From positions 1 to 62,443 of the forward strand of contig JAGDBK010000068.1 in the NCBI GenBank assembly GCA_017959065.1: 62,443 bases of DNA, given 5' to 3'. The notes under the pieces are model-generated. The model was not told the DNA's origin. It searched no databases and worked only from the letters and a program-made list of their open reading frames with translations. Shown here in pieces: positions 46,924 through 56,106 of the stretch. Both the position numbers and the translations under genes were made by a program. The stretch is from Clostridia bacterium (GTDB lineage Bacteria > Bacillota > Clostridia > Oscillospirales > CAG-272). The first letter of the stretch is position 1, and each line of letters opens with the position of its first letter.

Positions 46924-48059
46924 TTAAAATGCTGCATTTTGCGGATGTACATCTTGACAGCCCGTTTTCTCTTTGCGATGCAAGCCAGAGCGTAAAGAGA
47001 AGAAACGAGCATCGGGCGGTATTCACATCTGTGATGACCTATGTACGGACCAGCGGAATAAAATATGTGCTGATCTCCGGAGACCTGTTCGATATGAGGG
47101 CAGTTTCAAGGGAGACGGTCGATATCGTTCTTCGCGAATTCAGTGTTAATCCGGGGACCAGATTTATCATTTCTCCCGGGAACCATGATCCGTATTCCTC
47201 TGAATCTGTTTATTCCAAAGTCAGATTTCCGGACAACGTGTATATATTCAAGTCCGAGGAGCTTACCAGACTGGAATTTCCGGATGACGGCGTGGATATC
47301 TACGGATACGCGTTCACTTCGTCCTCTCTGGTCAAGTGCCCTATAGTGGGCAGAAGCGTGGAGAACAGTGAAAGGCTGAATATCCTGGTGGCACACGCGG
47401 ATACTTCTTCCGCGATTTCGAGATACTGTCCCGTTACGGAGAAGGATATCATCCGGTTCGGCGCTGATTATACCGCGCTTGGACATCTGCACAATACCGA
47501 CGGGGTCCATAGTCTGTCTAACGGCGGCCTGTACGCATATTCAGGGTGTCTGGAAGGCAGGGGGTTTGACGAATGCGGGTACAAGGGAGCCATCCTTCTG
47601 GACATTAATTATGACAGAGGTGCCGGAACGAAAAAGATCTCAACCCATCCGTACCGTTTTTCTAAAAGGAGATATGCTTCAGAGGAGATCGATGTGACCG
47701 GTCTTTCGGAGACGGACGAGATAGTCGAAAGGGTCAGGAGCAGAATAAATGAAAAGCATTACGGTGAAGAAACTGTTCTTCGGGTCGTGCTTACGGGCTC
47801 TGTTTCGCCGAAGCTTACCTCTGACGTTTCCGCGATTGAATCAGCACTGTCTCCGCTGTATGCTTTTGAATTGCTTGACCGCACGTTTCCGGTCTTTGAC
47901 GATGATTTTCTGAAATCGGATGTAACGATCAGAGGGGAGTTTTACAGATCGATGCTCCCGAAGATGACATCGGGCTCACCGGAAGAGAGGGAGCTTGCAG
48001 CCTGGGCGCTCAGGTACGGCCTTTCTGCGCTTGCCGGAGAAAACATTATTGATTTTTGA
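46920..48059 (+). CDS. yhaO: SbcD/YhaO-type DNA repair exonuclease (metallophosphoesterase)
   Basis: Calcineurin-like phosphoesterase with the metal-binding motifs DVHLDSPF (residue 8 region), SGDLFD (about 50), GNHD (about 85), 'AHAD' (about 160) and GHLH (about 186). Length 379 fits the YhaO/SbcD group. It overlaps rnhA by four bases (ATGA) and is followed by a YhaN-type ATPase, the same pair as in B. subtilis yhaO-yhaN; together they resemble a Mre11-Rad50-like DNA end processing complex. Confidence 0.85.
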   Translation: MIKMLHFADVHLDSPFSLCDASQSVKRRNEHRAVFTSVMTYVRTSGIKYVLISGDLFDMRAVSRETVDIVLREFSVNPGTRFIISPGNHDPYSSESVYSKVRFPDNVYIFKSEELTRLEFPDDGVDIYGYAFTSSSLVKCPIVGRSVENSERLNILVAHADTSSAISRYCPVTEKDIIRFGADYTALGHLHNTDGVHSLSNGGLYAYSGCLEGRGFDECGYKGAILLDINYDRGAGTKKISTHPYRFSKRRYASEEIDVTGLSETDEIVERVRSRINEKHYGEETVLRVVLTGSVSPKLTSDVSAIESALSPLYAFELLDRTFPVFDDDFLKSDVTIRGEFYRSMLPKMTSGSPEERELAAWALRYGLSALAGENIIDF

Positions 48060-48085
48060 TGTCTGAGAACGGAGAAGTATGACAG

Positions 48086-50410
48086 ATGTACATAAAACGT
48101 TTGTATATTGACTCATTCGGAGGCTTGAGCAAAAAGGAATACGATTTTTCGGAAGGCGTTAACATTATCCAGGGCAACAACGAATCAGGGAAATCCACGA
48201 TACTTTCCTTTATCAAGTTCATGCTCTACGGCGCACAGAGCAAACCGTCCGGAGGGCTCTCGGTTTCGGAAAGGAAACTTTTCCTTTCATGGAAAGAAGG
48301 TCGCGCGGCGGGAAACATGACCGTTGAGGTCGGCGGAAAAGAATACCGGATAGAGAGGGAGCTCTCGATCGCTTCAAGGGTCGGGGTTTCGGAAAACGGG
48401 AAGGAAGTATTCAGAGAAACCGTAGAAGTGATCAATACCGCGAACGGAGCGATCGAAATGACCGGAAAAAACCCGGGAGAGGTGTTCCTCGGTGTCTCGG
48501 AGGACGTGTTTGCGCTGACTGCCTTGGTCGGGCAGATATCCGGGGTGAGGGTCAATGGGGCCGATATATGTACCTCCATCGAGGACCTTCTGTTTTCCGC
48601 GGACGACTCCGTTAATACTGAGAAGGCGATAGGAAAACTGGATGAGGCCAGAAGAAAGCTGCTTCATAAATCAGGAAAAGGCGGAGATATTTACGATCTT
48701 GAATGTGAAAAATCCGCATTGAGGGCAAAACTGGCCGAAGCAAGAGAAGCTGCAGATGAGATTATTTCTCTTGACGAGACCGCGCAGGAGTGCAGAGATA
48801 CTATAAGTGCAAACAATGACAGGATAAGCCAGCTTGAAAAGCTATCCGAAGCAAGTGAGGCGTTTCAGGTCTCTAAACGTTTCGATACTGTTCATTTGTA
48901 CGAGAAAAAGATAAATGAGATCAAGGAAGGCCTTGAAAAGATCAAGGGCGGGGACAAACACGACGAGGATGTGCTCGTCAATCTCAGGGCAAGGACGAGA
49001 GATTATTCTGTGACCCAGCAGGCGGCGGAAGGCGCGAAGTCCAAGCTCGATGATCTGATGAGGAACGGGGGATCGATAGAAGTAGATCCTTATGTAAAAG
49101 AGATCTACCGCATGGGCGGACGCGATGCCGCGGAGAACGAGTTTGAAAGGCACTGCAAAAAAATGAAAAGACTGCTCGGCAGCGCTGTTGCGTTTCTTGT
49201 ATTCGCGGTCCTGGCGGCAGCAGGCGGAGCGGCAATAATGCTGTTGAATCTGCCTCGCGGATATGCATACGGTCTGTTTGCGCTTGCGGCGGGGCTCCTG
49301 ATCCTCAGCATCAGCGGATTTGCCAACCGGGCACGTCATAAGGAATACGTCAAATATGCTCTTTCGAAGGCGGGGGTCTCAAGGATATATGAGTTTTCGG
49401 ACGGCCTGGACAACCTTTTCGAGATTGAAAAAGAAAAAGAGCAGAAAAGGAAAGAACTGTCCGAGGCAAAACTTTCCCTTGAATATGCCAAAGAAAGGAT
49501 GAATGACGCCGGCAAAGCGGTGGCAAAAGTCCTTGAAGAGGCCGGTATCTCGGCAGAAGACTTCAATCCGGAGAGACTGGAAGAGGTTGAATCGGAACTT
49601 GAAACGAAAATAAACGGGAAAAAGACGCTCCTCGGGGCTATGGAGCGATTCACTCCGGCTCTTGAAAATGCGCTTGAGCAGGTCAAGGGATATGACGAAA
49701 GCGAGATAAAGAACACACTGAAAGACGCTGACAGAGATCTGCTGGAACGAATCAACACATCTGAATTGCGCAGAGAAAGAGAGTTTCTGATATCGTCGAC
49801 GGCCGCTCTCAACGAGAAATTGACCGAAGTCAGCAAAAGAAGGGCGGTTCTTTCTGCTCTCAGCGGCGACCCGGATGAGATGGTCGCAAGGGAAGGAGAG
49901 ATCGAGCGAAGAATTATCGAACTCAAAAAGCGCCACGATGCATATTCTCTGGCGGAAGAGGTACTTATCAGCGCCGGCGAGAGCCTGCGGAACGGTCTTT
50001 CTCCGAAGCTGAATTCCGTTGCCCGCGAGATAATGAGCGGCGTTACAGCCGGAAAATACGACAAGCTTGGAATAGGTCAGGATTTTTCCATGACTGTGGA
50101 ATCCGAAGGAACGACACACGAAGCCGACTATCTCAGCGCAGGTACCAGAGATGTGTCATATATTGCTTTGCGACTGGCTCTGATGAAGACCGTCTTTCCA
50201 GTGGAAATGCCCCCTATGCTTCTTGATGAGAGCATGGCCAGGCTGGACGACACAAGATTATCAAATATGCTGGAGACCATCAACGGGATCTCTTCGCACA
50301 AGAATATCCAGTTTATCATTTTCACCTGTCAGAAGCGCGAGGCGGAAATGGCATCAAAATATTCATTCAGAGTAACGGATCTCTCAGACGGACAGGCTTC
50401 GTTCTATTGA
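48086..50410 (+). CDS. yhaN: YhaN/SbcC-like AAA ATPase with central membrane hairpin
   Basis: Rad50/SMC-like layout: N-terminal Walker A (GNNESGKSTIL, about residues 29-39), long coiled coils (about 190-310 and 430-560), and C-terminal signature 'LSAGTRDVSYIALRLALMK' (about 688) with Walker B 'PMLLDESMARLDD' (about 713). Between the coils sit two membrane helices (about residues 367-412, rich in Ala/Leu). A zinc-hook CxxC is not seen; the membrane hairpin takes its place, as in B. subtilis YhaN. Length 774. Probably partners the preceding nuclease at the membrane. Confidence 0.85.
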   Translation: MYIKRLYIDSFGGLSKKEYDFSEGVNIIQGNNESGKSTILSFIKFMLYGAQSKPSGGLSVSERKLFLSWKEGRAAGNMTVEVGGKEYRIERELSIASRVGVSENGKEVFRETVEVINTANGAIEMTGKNPGEVFLGVSEDVFALTALVGQISGVRVNGADICTSIEDLLFSADDSVNTEKAIGKLDEARRKLLHKSGKGGDIYDLECEKSALRAKLAEAREAADEIISLDETAQECRDTISANNDRISQLEKLSEASEAFQVSKRFDTVHLYEKKINEIKEGLEKIKGGDKHDEDVLVNLRARTRDYSVTQQAAEGAKSKLDDLMRNGGSIEVDPYVKEIYRMGGRDAAENEFERHCKKMKRLLGSAVAFLVFAVLAAAGGAAIMLLNLPRGYAYGLFALAAGLLILSISGFANRARHKEYVKYALSKAGVSRIYEFSDGLDNLFEIEKEKEQKRKELSEAKLSLEYAKERMNDAGKAVAKVLEEAGISAEDFNPERLEEVESELETKINGKKTLLGAMERFTPALENALEQVKGYDESEIKNTLKDADRDLLERINTSELRREREFLISSTAALNEKLTEVSKRRAVLSALSGDPDEMVAREGEIERRIIELKKRHDAYSLAEEVLISAGESLRNGLSPKLNSVAREIMSGVTAGKYDKLGIGQDFSMTVESEGTTHEADYLSAGTRDVSYIALRLALMKTVFPVEMPPMLLDESMARLDDTRLSNMLETINGISSHKNIQFIIFTCQKREAEMASKYSFRVTDLSDGQASFY

Positions 50411-50451
50411 AAGATGACCGGGGGATCCGGCTAACGGCTGCCACAGAATGA

Positions 50452-50489
50452 AAAAGCAGCAGAACTGCGATCGCAGTTCTGCTGCTTTT
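50452..50489. terminator. Bidirectional terminator between yhaN and thuA
   Basis: A perfect palindrome of 19 bp per arm (AAAAGCAGCAGAACTGCGA and its complement) with A/T ends giving U-tracts on both strands. It serves the convergent yhaN and thuA. Confidence 0.92.
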
Positions 50490-50511
50490 GTCTTGTTCAG
50501 CGAACAAAAGA

Positions 50512-51234
50512 TTATTTATTTACGTTGTGGACCCTTTGAACATTCGGGCAATCAAGCTCCGGGATCCTGAGAACGGGTGCAGCCCAGCGCACTGCGTTGC
50601 GGATAATGGTCTGAACATTCTCGTTATAGAAGATCGGGAAGGTCTCGTGTCCCGGCTGGAAATAGAATATCCTGCCGTTCTCGCGGTGGAAAGTACATCC
50701 TGAACGGAACAGCTCTCCGCCTTCATACCAGCCCATGAATACGACTTCATCAGGCTCCGGGATACCAAAGGGCTCCGCGTAAGTTTCCACGCCGTCAAGT
50801 TCGAAATATCTTCCGATACCTTTTGCGATCGGGTGGGCGGGATTGATGGTCCAGATCCTTTCAAGATCGCCGTCTTCACGCCAGCTGAGGTTGCAGCTCG
50901 TTCCCATGAGCGCTCTGAAGATCTTTGAGTGGTGACCGGAATGAAGGACGATCAGTCCCATTCCTTTCAGGACGGATTTCCTTACTCTGTTTACGACGTT
51001 ATCCGGAACGTCGCCGTGTCTGATGTGACCCCACCAGATCAGAACGTCCGTGTCGTTAAGAACGTCCTCGGTAAGGCCGCATTCCGGATCGTCAAGCGTG
51101 GCGGTCCTTACTTCAATGTCATCGCACCTCAAAAAGTCGGCAATGGCATTGTGAATGCCGCGGGGATAAATACTTGCTACTTTTTCACTTTCCTTTTCAT
51201 GAGCGTATTCGTTCCAAACTGTCACTTTGATCAT
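50512..51234 (-). CDS. thuA: ThuA-domain protein (trehalose-utilisation type)
   Basis: A class I glutamine-amidotransferase-like fold of the ThuA family: '[11 protein letters not shown]' start, '[19 protein letters not shown]' (about residues 65-83), '[14 protein letters not shown]' (about 96) and '[13 protein letters not shown]' (about 200). ThuA relatives act with Gfo/Idh/MocA oxidoreductases in disaccharide conversion (3-keto sugars). 240 residues from ATG 51234, with AGAGG nine bases before. Downstream of, and in line with, two oxidoreductases of that family. Confidence 0.88.
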   Translation of the reverse strand: MIKVTVWNEYAHEKESEKVASIYPRGIHNAIADFLRCDDIEVRTATLDDPECGLTEDVLNDTDVLIWWGHIRHGDVPDNVVNRVRKSVLKGMGLIVLHSGHHSKIFRALMGTSCNLSWREDGDLERIWTINPAHPIAKGIGRYFELDGVETYAEPFGIPEPDEVVFMGWYEGGELFRSGCTFHRENGRIFYFQPGHETFPIFYNENVQTIIRNAVRWAAPVLRIPELDCPNVQRVHNVNK

Positions 51235-51259
51235 GTTTCTATACCTCTTGTTCAAAAGA

Positions 51260-52348
51260 TTACAGGATAATTTCGTGGCCGGTCTCGGCGGATTTGTAAA
51301 TAGCTTCAAGGATCTTGATCATATTCAGGCCCTGCTCGGGGACAAATACGGGACTTGCTTTTCCGAGAACGACATCTACGAAGTTGCGTATGTTCTTCTC
51401 GTGAGGCGCCATTCCCTTCCAGTCGATTATGCCCGGGTCGATATCTGTCGTGTTGCCGTTGCTGTCTTCGCCGTAGATAAGTACTTTTCCGTTTGTATGT
51501 GTATTGTTGATTGCTCCCGCCTTGGTGCCGCGCAGTTCAAAGAAGACATCGTCTTCGGGAACGTTAGAAGCCCATGACACTTCGATCTGAAGACAAGCTC
51601 CGTTGTCAAAACGGACAAAGGCCATCGCAAGATCTTCGACATCGAAAGTCGATATCTCGCCTTCTTTGAGTTTGCCCTGGGCGCTGCCGTCATTGCCGAA
51701 AATATTGTAAGTGCATCCTGAGACGGATACCGGGGTCGGATTGCCCATGAGCCACATGGAGAGGTCGATCATATGAACGCCGAGATCTATCAGAGGACCG
51801 CCGCCGGACAGTTTCTTGTCGGAGAACCAGCTTCCGTGGGGAGGACCTCCGCGGCGGCGCTGCCATCCGCATCTGCCTGCATAGACCCAGCCGAGCTTGC
51901 CTTCTTCGATATAGTTTTTGAGGTAAGTCGAGATCGGGCGGAAACGGTTGTTTCTGATGACCATGAGCGTCTTGCCGCTCTTTTCGGCAGCGGCTTTCAT
52001 CTTTTCGGCCTCAATAACGCTTACAGCGTCGGGTTTTTCGCAGAGCACGTTGATCCCGCTGTTCAAAGCGTCAACGGCAATTATGGAATGATAATAGTTC
52101 GGAGTGCAGATATCGATCGCATCCAGCCCGGGAACCGCAAGAAGATCATGATAGTCTTCGAATACTGCCGGCGTGTAACTGAGATTTTTCTCCTTCGCGT
52201 ACTGTTCCGCTTTTTCTTTAGCTCTCTCAATGATGATATCGCAGAAAGCCACGATCTCAACTTCGTCGATGTTCAGGTAAGCGGGAAGGTGAGCCCAAGT
52301 CAGTATGCCGCCGCATCCAACGACACCCAGTTTGATTTTTTCAGACAT
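51260..52348 (-). CDS. Gfo/Idh/MocA-family oxidoreductase (pair A, copy 1)
   Basis: NAD(P)-dependent sugar or inositol-type dehydrogenase. N-terminal Rossmann motif '[17 protein letters not shown]', the family EKP motif ('[10 protein letters not shown]', about residue 96) and the C-terminal '[20 protein letters not shown]' with the catalytic D..H pair (about 183-187). Length 362. It is strikingly similar over its whole length to the next gene (for example '[17 protein letters not shown]' in both), so the two arose by duplication. Substrate unknown. Confidence 0.9.
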   Translation of the reverse strand: MSEKIKLGVVGCGGILTWAHLPAYLNIDEVEIVAFCDIIIERAKEKAEQYAKEKNLSYTPAVFEDYHDLLAVPGLDAIDICTPNYYHSIIAVDALNSGINVLCEKPDAVSVIEAEKMKAAAEKSGKTLMVIRNNRFRPISTYLKNYIEEGKLGWVYAGRCGWQRRRGGPPHGSWFSDKKLSGGGPLIDLGVHMIDLSMWLMGNPTPVSVSGCTYNIFGNDGSAQGKLKEGEISTFDVEDLAMAFVRFDNGACLQIEVSWASNVPEDDVFFELRGTKAGAINNTHTNGKVLIYGEDSNGNTTDIDPGIIDWKGMAPHEKNIRNFVDVVLGKASPVFVPEQGLNMIKILEAIYKSAETGHEIIL

Positions 52349-52522
52349 GAATTGTTACCTCCGGTAAAAATGTAATTACATGCAACCGCTTTCGGTGAGA
52401 AAGCAAAAGGACTGTTATCCGCCCGGCAGGACCGTGGCTTCATATGCCAGCGCCGCGGTTAATCACGTCAGAACGGATCTTTCTTCAACAAGGTCCTTTA
52501 ATTCTGGTCTTAACCCGTCAGG

Positions 52523-53599
52523 TTAAAGAACTATTTCATGACCGGATTCTGCGGACTTGTAGATTCCCTCGAGTATCTTGACCATGTTAAGTCCCTGTTC
52601 GGGGACGAACATGGGTTTGACTCCGTTGAGCACGACGTCGGCAAAGTGGCGAATGTTCGCTTCATGCTGCGGACACTGGTCGTATATGCAGGGGATCATG
52701 TCTGTTACAGCGCCGTTCTCATATCCGAAGAGTTTGAGTCTGCCTCCCGAGGCTCTGCCGTCGATAGCGCCTTCCTTTGTGCCTCGCAGTTCGACGAACA
52801 GATCGTCATCGATTATGTTGGAAGCCCAAGATACCTCGACCTGAAGGCAAGCCCCGTTTTCAAAGCGGATAAATGCCATGGCAAGATCTTCCACGTCAAA
52901 AATGCTCTTTTCGCCTTCTTTAAGGATACCATCGCAGCTTCCGTCGTTGCCGAATTTGTTGTAGGTGCATCCGCTTACGGTAACAGGTTTCGGATTGCCC
53001 ATCAGCCACATGGTAAGATCTATCATATGGACGCCGAGATCGATAAGAGGACCTCCGCCGGACTCGGCTTTATTTGAGAACCAGCTTCCGTGAGGCGGAC
53101 CGCCGCGGCGGCGCTGCCATCCGCAGCGGGCTGCGTATATCTCGCCCATCTTTCCTTCTTCGATGTGCTTTTTAAGGAACTGGGATGAACCTCTGTAACG
53201 GTTGTTTCTCATGACCATGAGGGTCTTGCCGCTCTTCTCGGCGGCAACTTTCATCTTTTCAGCCTCTATGACGTTAATCGCATCAGGTTTTTCACAGAAA
53301 ACGTGAAGTCCGTGATTAAGGGCTTCAACGGCAATAATTGAGTGGAGGTAGTTGGGAGTGCAGATGTCTACCGCTTCGATCCCAGGCATGTTGATCAGAT
53401 CGATGTATTTTTCGAAAACCTGAGGAGCGGGACAGTTTTTCGCACTCTGATATCTGTTTGCGGCGCTCTGCGCTCTTTCAACGATGATATCGCAGAATGC
53501 GATTACTTCGACATTGTCCATGTGGAGATATCCCGGGAAGTGCGCGCCGTTCATGATGCCGCCGCATCCGATTACGCCGATTCTTAGCTTTCTTGACAT
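52523..53599 (-). CDS. Gfo/Idh/MocA-family oxidoreductase (pair A, copy 2)
   Basis: Close paralogue of the gene at 51260: 'GVIGCGGIMNGAHFPGY', 'VFCEKPDAIN' and '[20 protein letters not shown]' are all preserved. I set the start at ATG 53599, nine bases after GAGGTG; an upstream GTG at 53608 lies inside that ribosome site. 358 residues. First gene of the minus-strand operon (then copy 1 and thuA), divergent from the AraC regulator; the 174-base gap to copy 1 holds no gene. Confidence 0.9.
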   Translation of the reverse strand: MSRKLRIGVIGCGGIMNGAHFPGYLHMDNVEVIAFCDIIVERAQSAANRYQSAKNCPAPQVFEKYIDLINMPGIEAVDICTPNYLHSIIAVEALNHGLHVFCEKPDAINVIEAEKMKVAAEKSGKTLMVMRNNRYRGSSQFLKKHIEEGKMGEIYAARCGWQRRRGGPPHGSWFSNKAESGGGPLIDLGVHMIDLTMWLMGNPKPVTVSGCTYNKFGNDGSCDGILKEGEKSIFDVEDLAMAFIRFENGACLQVEVSWASNIIDDDLFVELRGTKEGAIDGRASGGRLKLFGYENGAVTDMIPCIYDQCPQHEANIRHFADVVLNGVKPMFVPEQGLNMVKILEGIYKSAESGHEIVL

Positions 53600-53757
53600 A
53601 ACGATCACCTCATATCAGATAAAATAAAGGTATTGGACCCGGACAAATGATCCGGGCGGCGAATGAATCAGCATTTTCCTGAAGAACAGGCATTCCTGAC
53701 ATAATCGGAAAACGCTGTACAGTTACAAAAAGTTTACCACATTAAAGGAACATATGA

Positions 53758-53763
53758 TATAAT
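53758..53763 (+). promoter_or_regulatory. Extended -10 promoter toward the AraC regulator
   Basis: TGATATAAT (53755-53763) is an extended -10 element; a weak TTTACC (53733-53738) is 19 bases upstream. It sits in the 307-base divergent spacer, which is AT-rich in its middle (53745-53795). A facing promoter for the minus operon is likely in the same AT-rich part but I cannot place it. Confidence 0.4.
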
Positions 53764-53906
53764 ATATTTGCATATAAATATAAATTTTTTGTTATTCGCG
53801 GAATCTGTGCAATCAGCAATCCGGGGACAGGACCAATCGCAAGCGCTCCGGTCCGAATAACATGTTATCCCAAGCAAATTATTTGACTTTTTGACCGGGA
53901 GGAGCA

Positions 53907-54833
53907 ATGAAATCAGCAGGAAAAAAACCGGATAAAAAGCGGATCTCCCTGTGTGCGGACTGCGGGGAGGTGTTCACGGAATCCGAAGGGGCGGAGTGGC
54001 AGTCCAGACAGGACGACAGGATGATCGAAATCGTCATGGTCATCAGGGGCAGCTGCGATGTCAGGACCAGCGACGGAGACATTGCCCTGGTCAGGGGCAT
54101 GGCTATGGTAACGGAATGCGGATCCGGATACAGCATAAGAAGCCGCAGAAAGATCAAGGATATAAAATATGTAAAAATCGTTCCGGAACTGATTATCGAC
54201 GTTCTGGGCGCCGAAGAGGCCGCCGCGGTGATGGCGGTTTTCAGTAATACTACTACGGTTTCATTTTCCGGAAACGAAGATCTGTTTTTGTCGGTCTGCG
54301 GCGAGTTCAAAGCAATTAAAGCAGAGACAAAAAAGGGTCTGCCGGGATTCCGGACAGCTGTTCTGGCTCATATACTTAATATTTTTACGACCATATTGAG
54401 AATTAAAACAGACGGATCCGACGCAGAGGAAAAAAAGGACAATCCGAGTCCGCTGATAAGAAAATGTCTAAGTTATGTCAGGGACAACTATCCGGAGGCG
54501 ACGCTGTCCTCGGCGGCGGAGATATGCGGGGTCAGCTACTGGTATCTTTCGAGGCAGTTCAAAGAGGCTGTGGGACTGAGTTTCAGCGATTACGTCAATA
54601 CGGTCAGGATCAACAGATCGGTTTCTCAGCTTCTGAACTCGAAAGACAGTATTACTGAGATCGCCCTTTCTGTCGGGTTTTCTTCAACGAGTTATTATAT
54701 ACAGACGTTTAAGAAAATAAAAAAATGTTCACCGAACGCTCTGAGGAAACTATTCCCGCGCAGTACCGATGCGGTCGAAAAAACAGAACCGGCTGACGGA
54801 CTAACGTCGGAAAAGCCTGACGCGAATACATGA
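53907..54833 (+). CDS. AraC-family transcriptional regulator
   Basis: Sugar-type transcription regulator. The C-terminal 100 residues form the double helix-turn-helix: 'ATLSSAAEICGVSYWYLSRQ' (about residues 198-217) and 'DSITEIALSVGFSSTSYYIQ' (about 247-266), then 'FKKIKKCSPNALRK'. The N-terminal 100 residues look like a cupin sensor domain. Length 308. It stands between two divergent sets of Gfo/Idh/MocA genes and most probably controls them; the effector is unknown. AGGAGG-like ribosome site (GGGAGGAGC) 5 bases before the ATG. Confidence 0.88.
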   Translation: MKSAGKKPDKKRISLCADCGEVFTESEGAEWQSRQDDRMIEIVMVIRGSCDVRTSDGDIALVRGMAMVTECGSGYSIRSRRKIKDIKYVKIVPELIIDVLGAEEAAAVMAVFSNTTTVSFSGNEDLFLSVCGEFKAIKAETKKGLPGFRTAVLAHILNIFTTILRIKTDGSDAEEKKDNPSPLIRKCLSYVRDNYPEATLSSAAEICGVSYWYLSRQFKEAVGLSFSDYVNTVRINRSVSQLLNSKDSITEIALSVGFSSTSYYIQTFKKIKKCSPNALRKLFPRSTDAVEKTEPADGLTSEKPDANT

Positions 54834-54880
54834 CATTCCCCGTGATTATTTCAGATTGTGCGGAAAAATCATGAATCCTG

Positions 54881-54909
54881 TTGAAAAAAAGAGCCGCAGA
54901 TGGTAATAT
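54881..54909 (+). promoter_or_regulatory. Sigma-A promoter for Gfo/Idh/MocA pair B
   Basis: TTGAAA (54881-54886), 17-base spacer, TAATAT (54904-54909), 43 bases before the oxidoreductase start. Confidence 0.55.
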
Positions 54910-54951
54910 CATTATGTAAAATCTCATTCACTTGAAACGGAGGAAAATATA

Positions 54952-56061
54952 ATGGGATATGGAAAAGGCGAAACAATCCGGGTCGGCATCATAGGATGCG
55001 GGGGTATTGCCAAAGGCAAGCATCTTCCGGGCATCAAGGAAATTGACGGGGTAGAAGTCGTAGCTCTCTGCGATATCATCCCCGAGAGAGCGGAAGCTCT
55101 TAAGGAAAAGTTCGGGCTGACCGACGCAAAGATCTATACCGACTATAAGGAACTTCTCAAGGACGAGACAATCGACGACGTTCAGGTATGCACGCCGAAC
55201 CGTTCACACAGTTTCATCACCGTGGACGCGCTTGAAGCGGGCAAGAATGTTATGGTGGAGAAGCCGATGGCTATAAATGCCGCTGAGGCGAAAAAGATGC
55301 TCGATGCAGCAAAACGCACCGGCAAAGCTCTCACCGTCGCATACCAGAACCGTCAGAATACCGAGATGAGGTATCTGTACAGAGAAGCAAGAAAAGGCAC
55401 GTTCGGCGAAATCTATTATGCCAAGGCAAAGGCGCTCCGCCGTCGCGGCGTTCCTACATGGGGCGTTTTCATGAACGAATACGAGCAGGGCGGAGGTCCT
55501 CTGATAGATATCTGCACTCACTCGCTGGACCTTACTCTGTGGATAATAGACAATTACAAGCCGAAGGTTTGCTTCGGCACGACATTCCACAAACTCGGCA
55601 AACTGCCGCCCGAGTATCAGGGCAACGGCTGGGGCAACTGGGATCCCGAAAAGTTCACTGTTGAGGATTCCGCGTTCGGCATGTGCGTTATGGAGGACGG
55701 TACGGTTGTAAGCCTTGAGTCATCATGGGCTCTCAACAATCTCGACAACGGCGAGGCAACGACAGAGATCTGCGGTACGCTCGCAGGTGCTGAGTTCAAG
55801 AACGGACTGACCATAAACGGAGTTCAGAATGGCCGCAAGTATGAGATGAAAGTGGACTGCAAGAACAGAAAGGGAGCGGATTTCTACGACGGGATAGGGG
55901 ACGAAGGTTCCACATCACGCGAACAGAGAGTCTGGTACAATTATCTCCGGGGCGAAGGAGACCTTTTCGTAAAACCCGAGCAGGCATACGTGGTAACACA
56001 GATACTTGAGGGCATTTACGAATCGGCTAAGACCGGAAAAGCATATTTCTTCAACAACTGA
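54952..56061 (+). CDS. Gfo/Idh/MocA-family oxidoreductase (pair B, copy 1)
   Basis: Rossmann motif 'GIIGCGGIAKGKHLPGI', EKP motif in 'NVMVEKPMAINAAEAKKM' (about residue 100) and 'GGGPLIDICTHSLDLTLWII' (about 182). 369 residues. It differs clearly from pair A (EKPM instead of EKPD; THSLD instead of VHMID), so pair B is a separate subgroup of the same superfamily. CGGAGG ribosome site. Followed by a close copy after 45 bases. Confidence 0.9.
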   Translation: MGYGKGETIRVGIIGCGGIAKGKHLPGIKEIDGVEVVALCDIIPERAEALKEKFGLTDAKIYTDYKELLKDETIDDVQVCTPNRSHSFITVDALEAGKNVMVEKPMAINAAEAKKMLDAAKRTGKALTVAYQNRQNTEMRYLYREARKGTFGEIYYAKAKALRRRGVPTWGVFMNEYEQGGGPLIDICTHSLDLTLWIIDNYKPKVCFGTTFHKLGKLPPEYQGNGWGNWDPEKFTVEDSAFGMCVMEDGTVVSLESSWALNNLDNGEATTEICGTLAGAEFKNGLTINGVQNGRKYEMKVDCKNRKGADFYDGIGDEGSTSREQRVWYNYLRGEGDLFVKPEQAYVVTQILEGIYESAKTGKAYFFNN

Positions 56062-56106
56062 GCCCGGCGCTGTTTACTTTATTGACAGAATACGGAGGAT
56101 TAGAAT

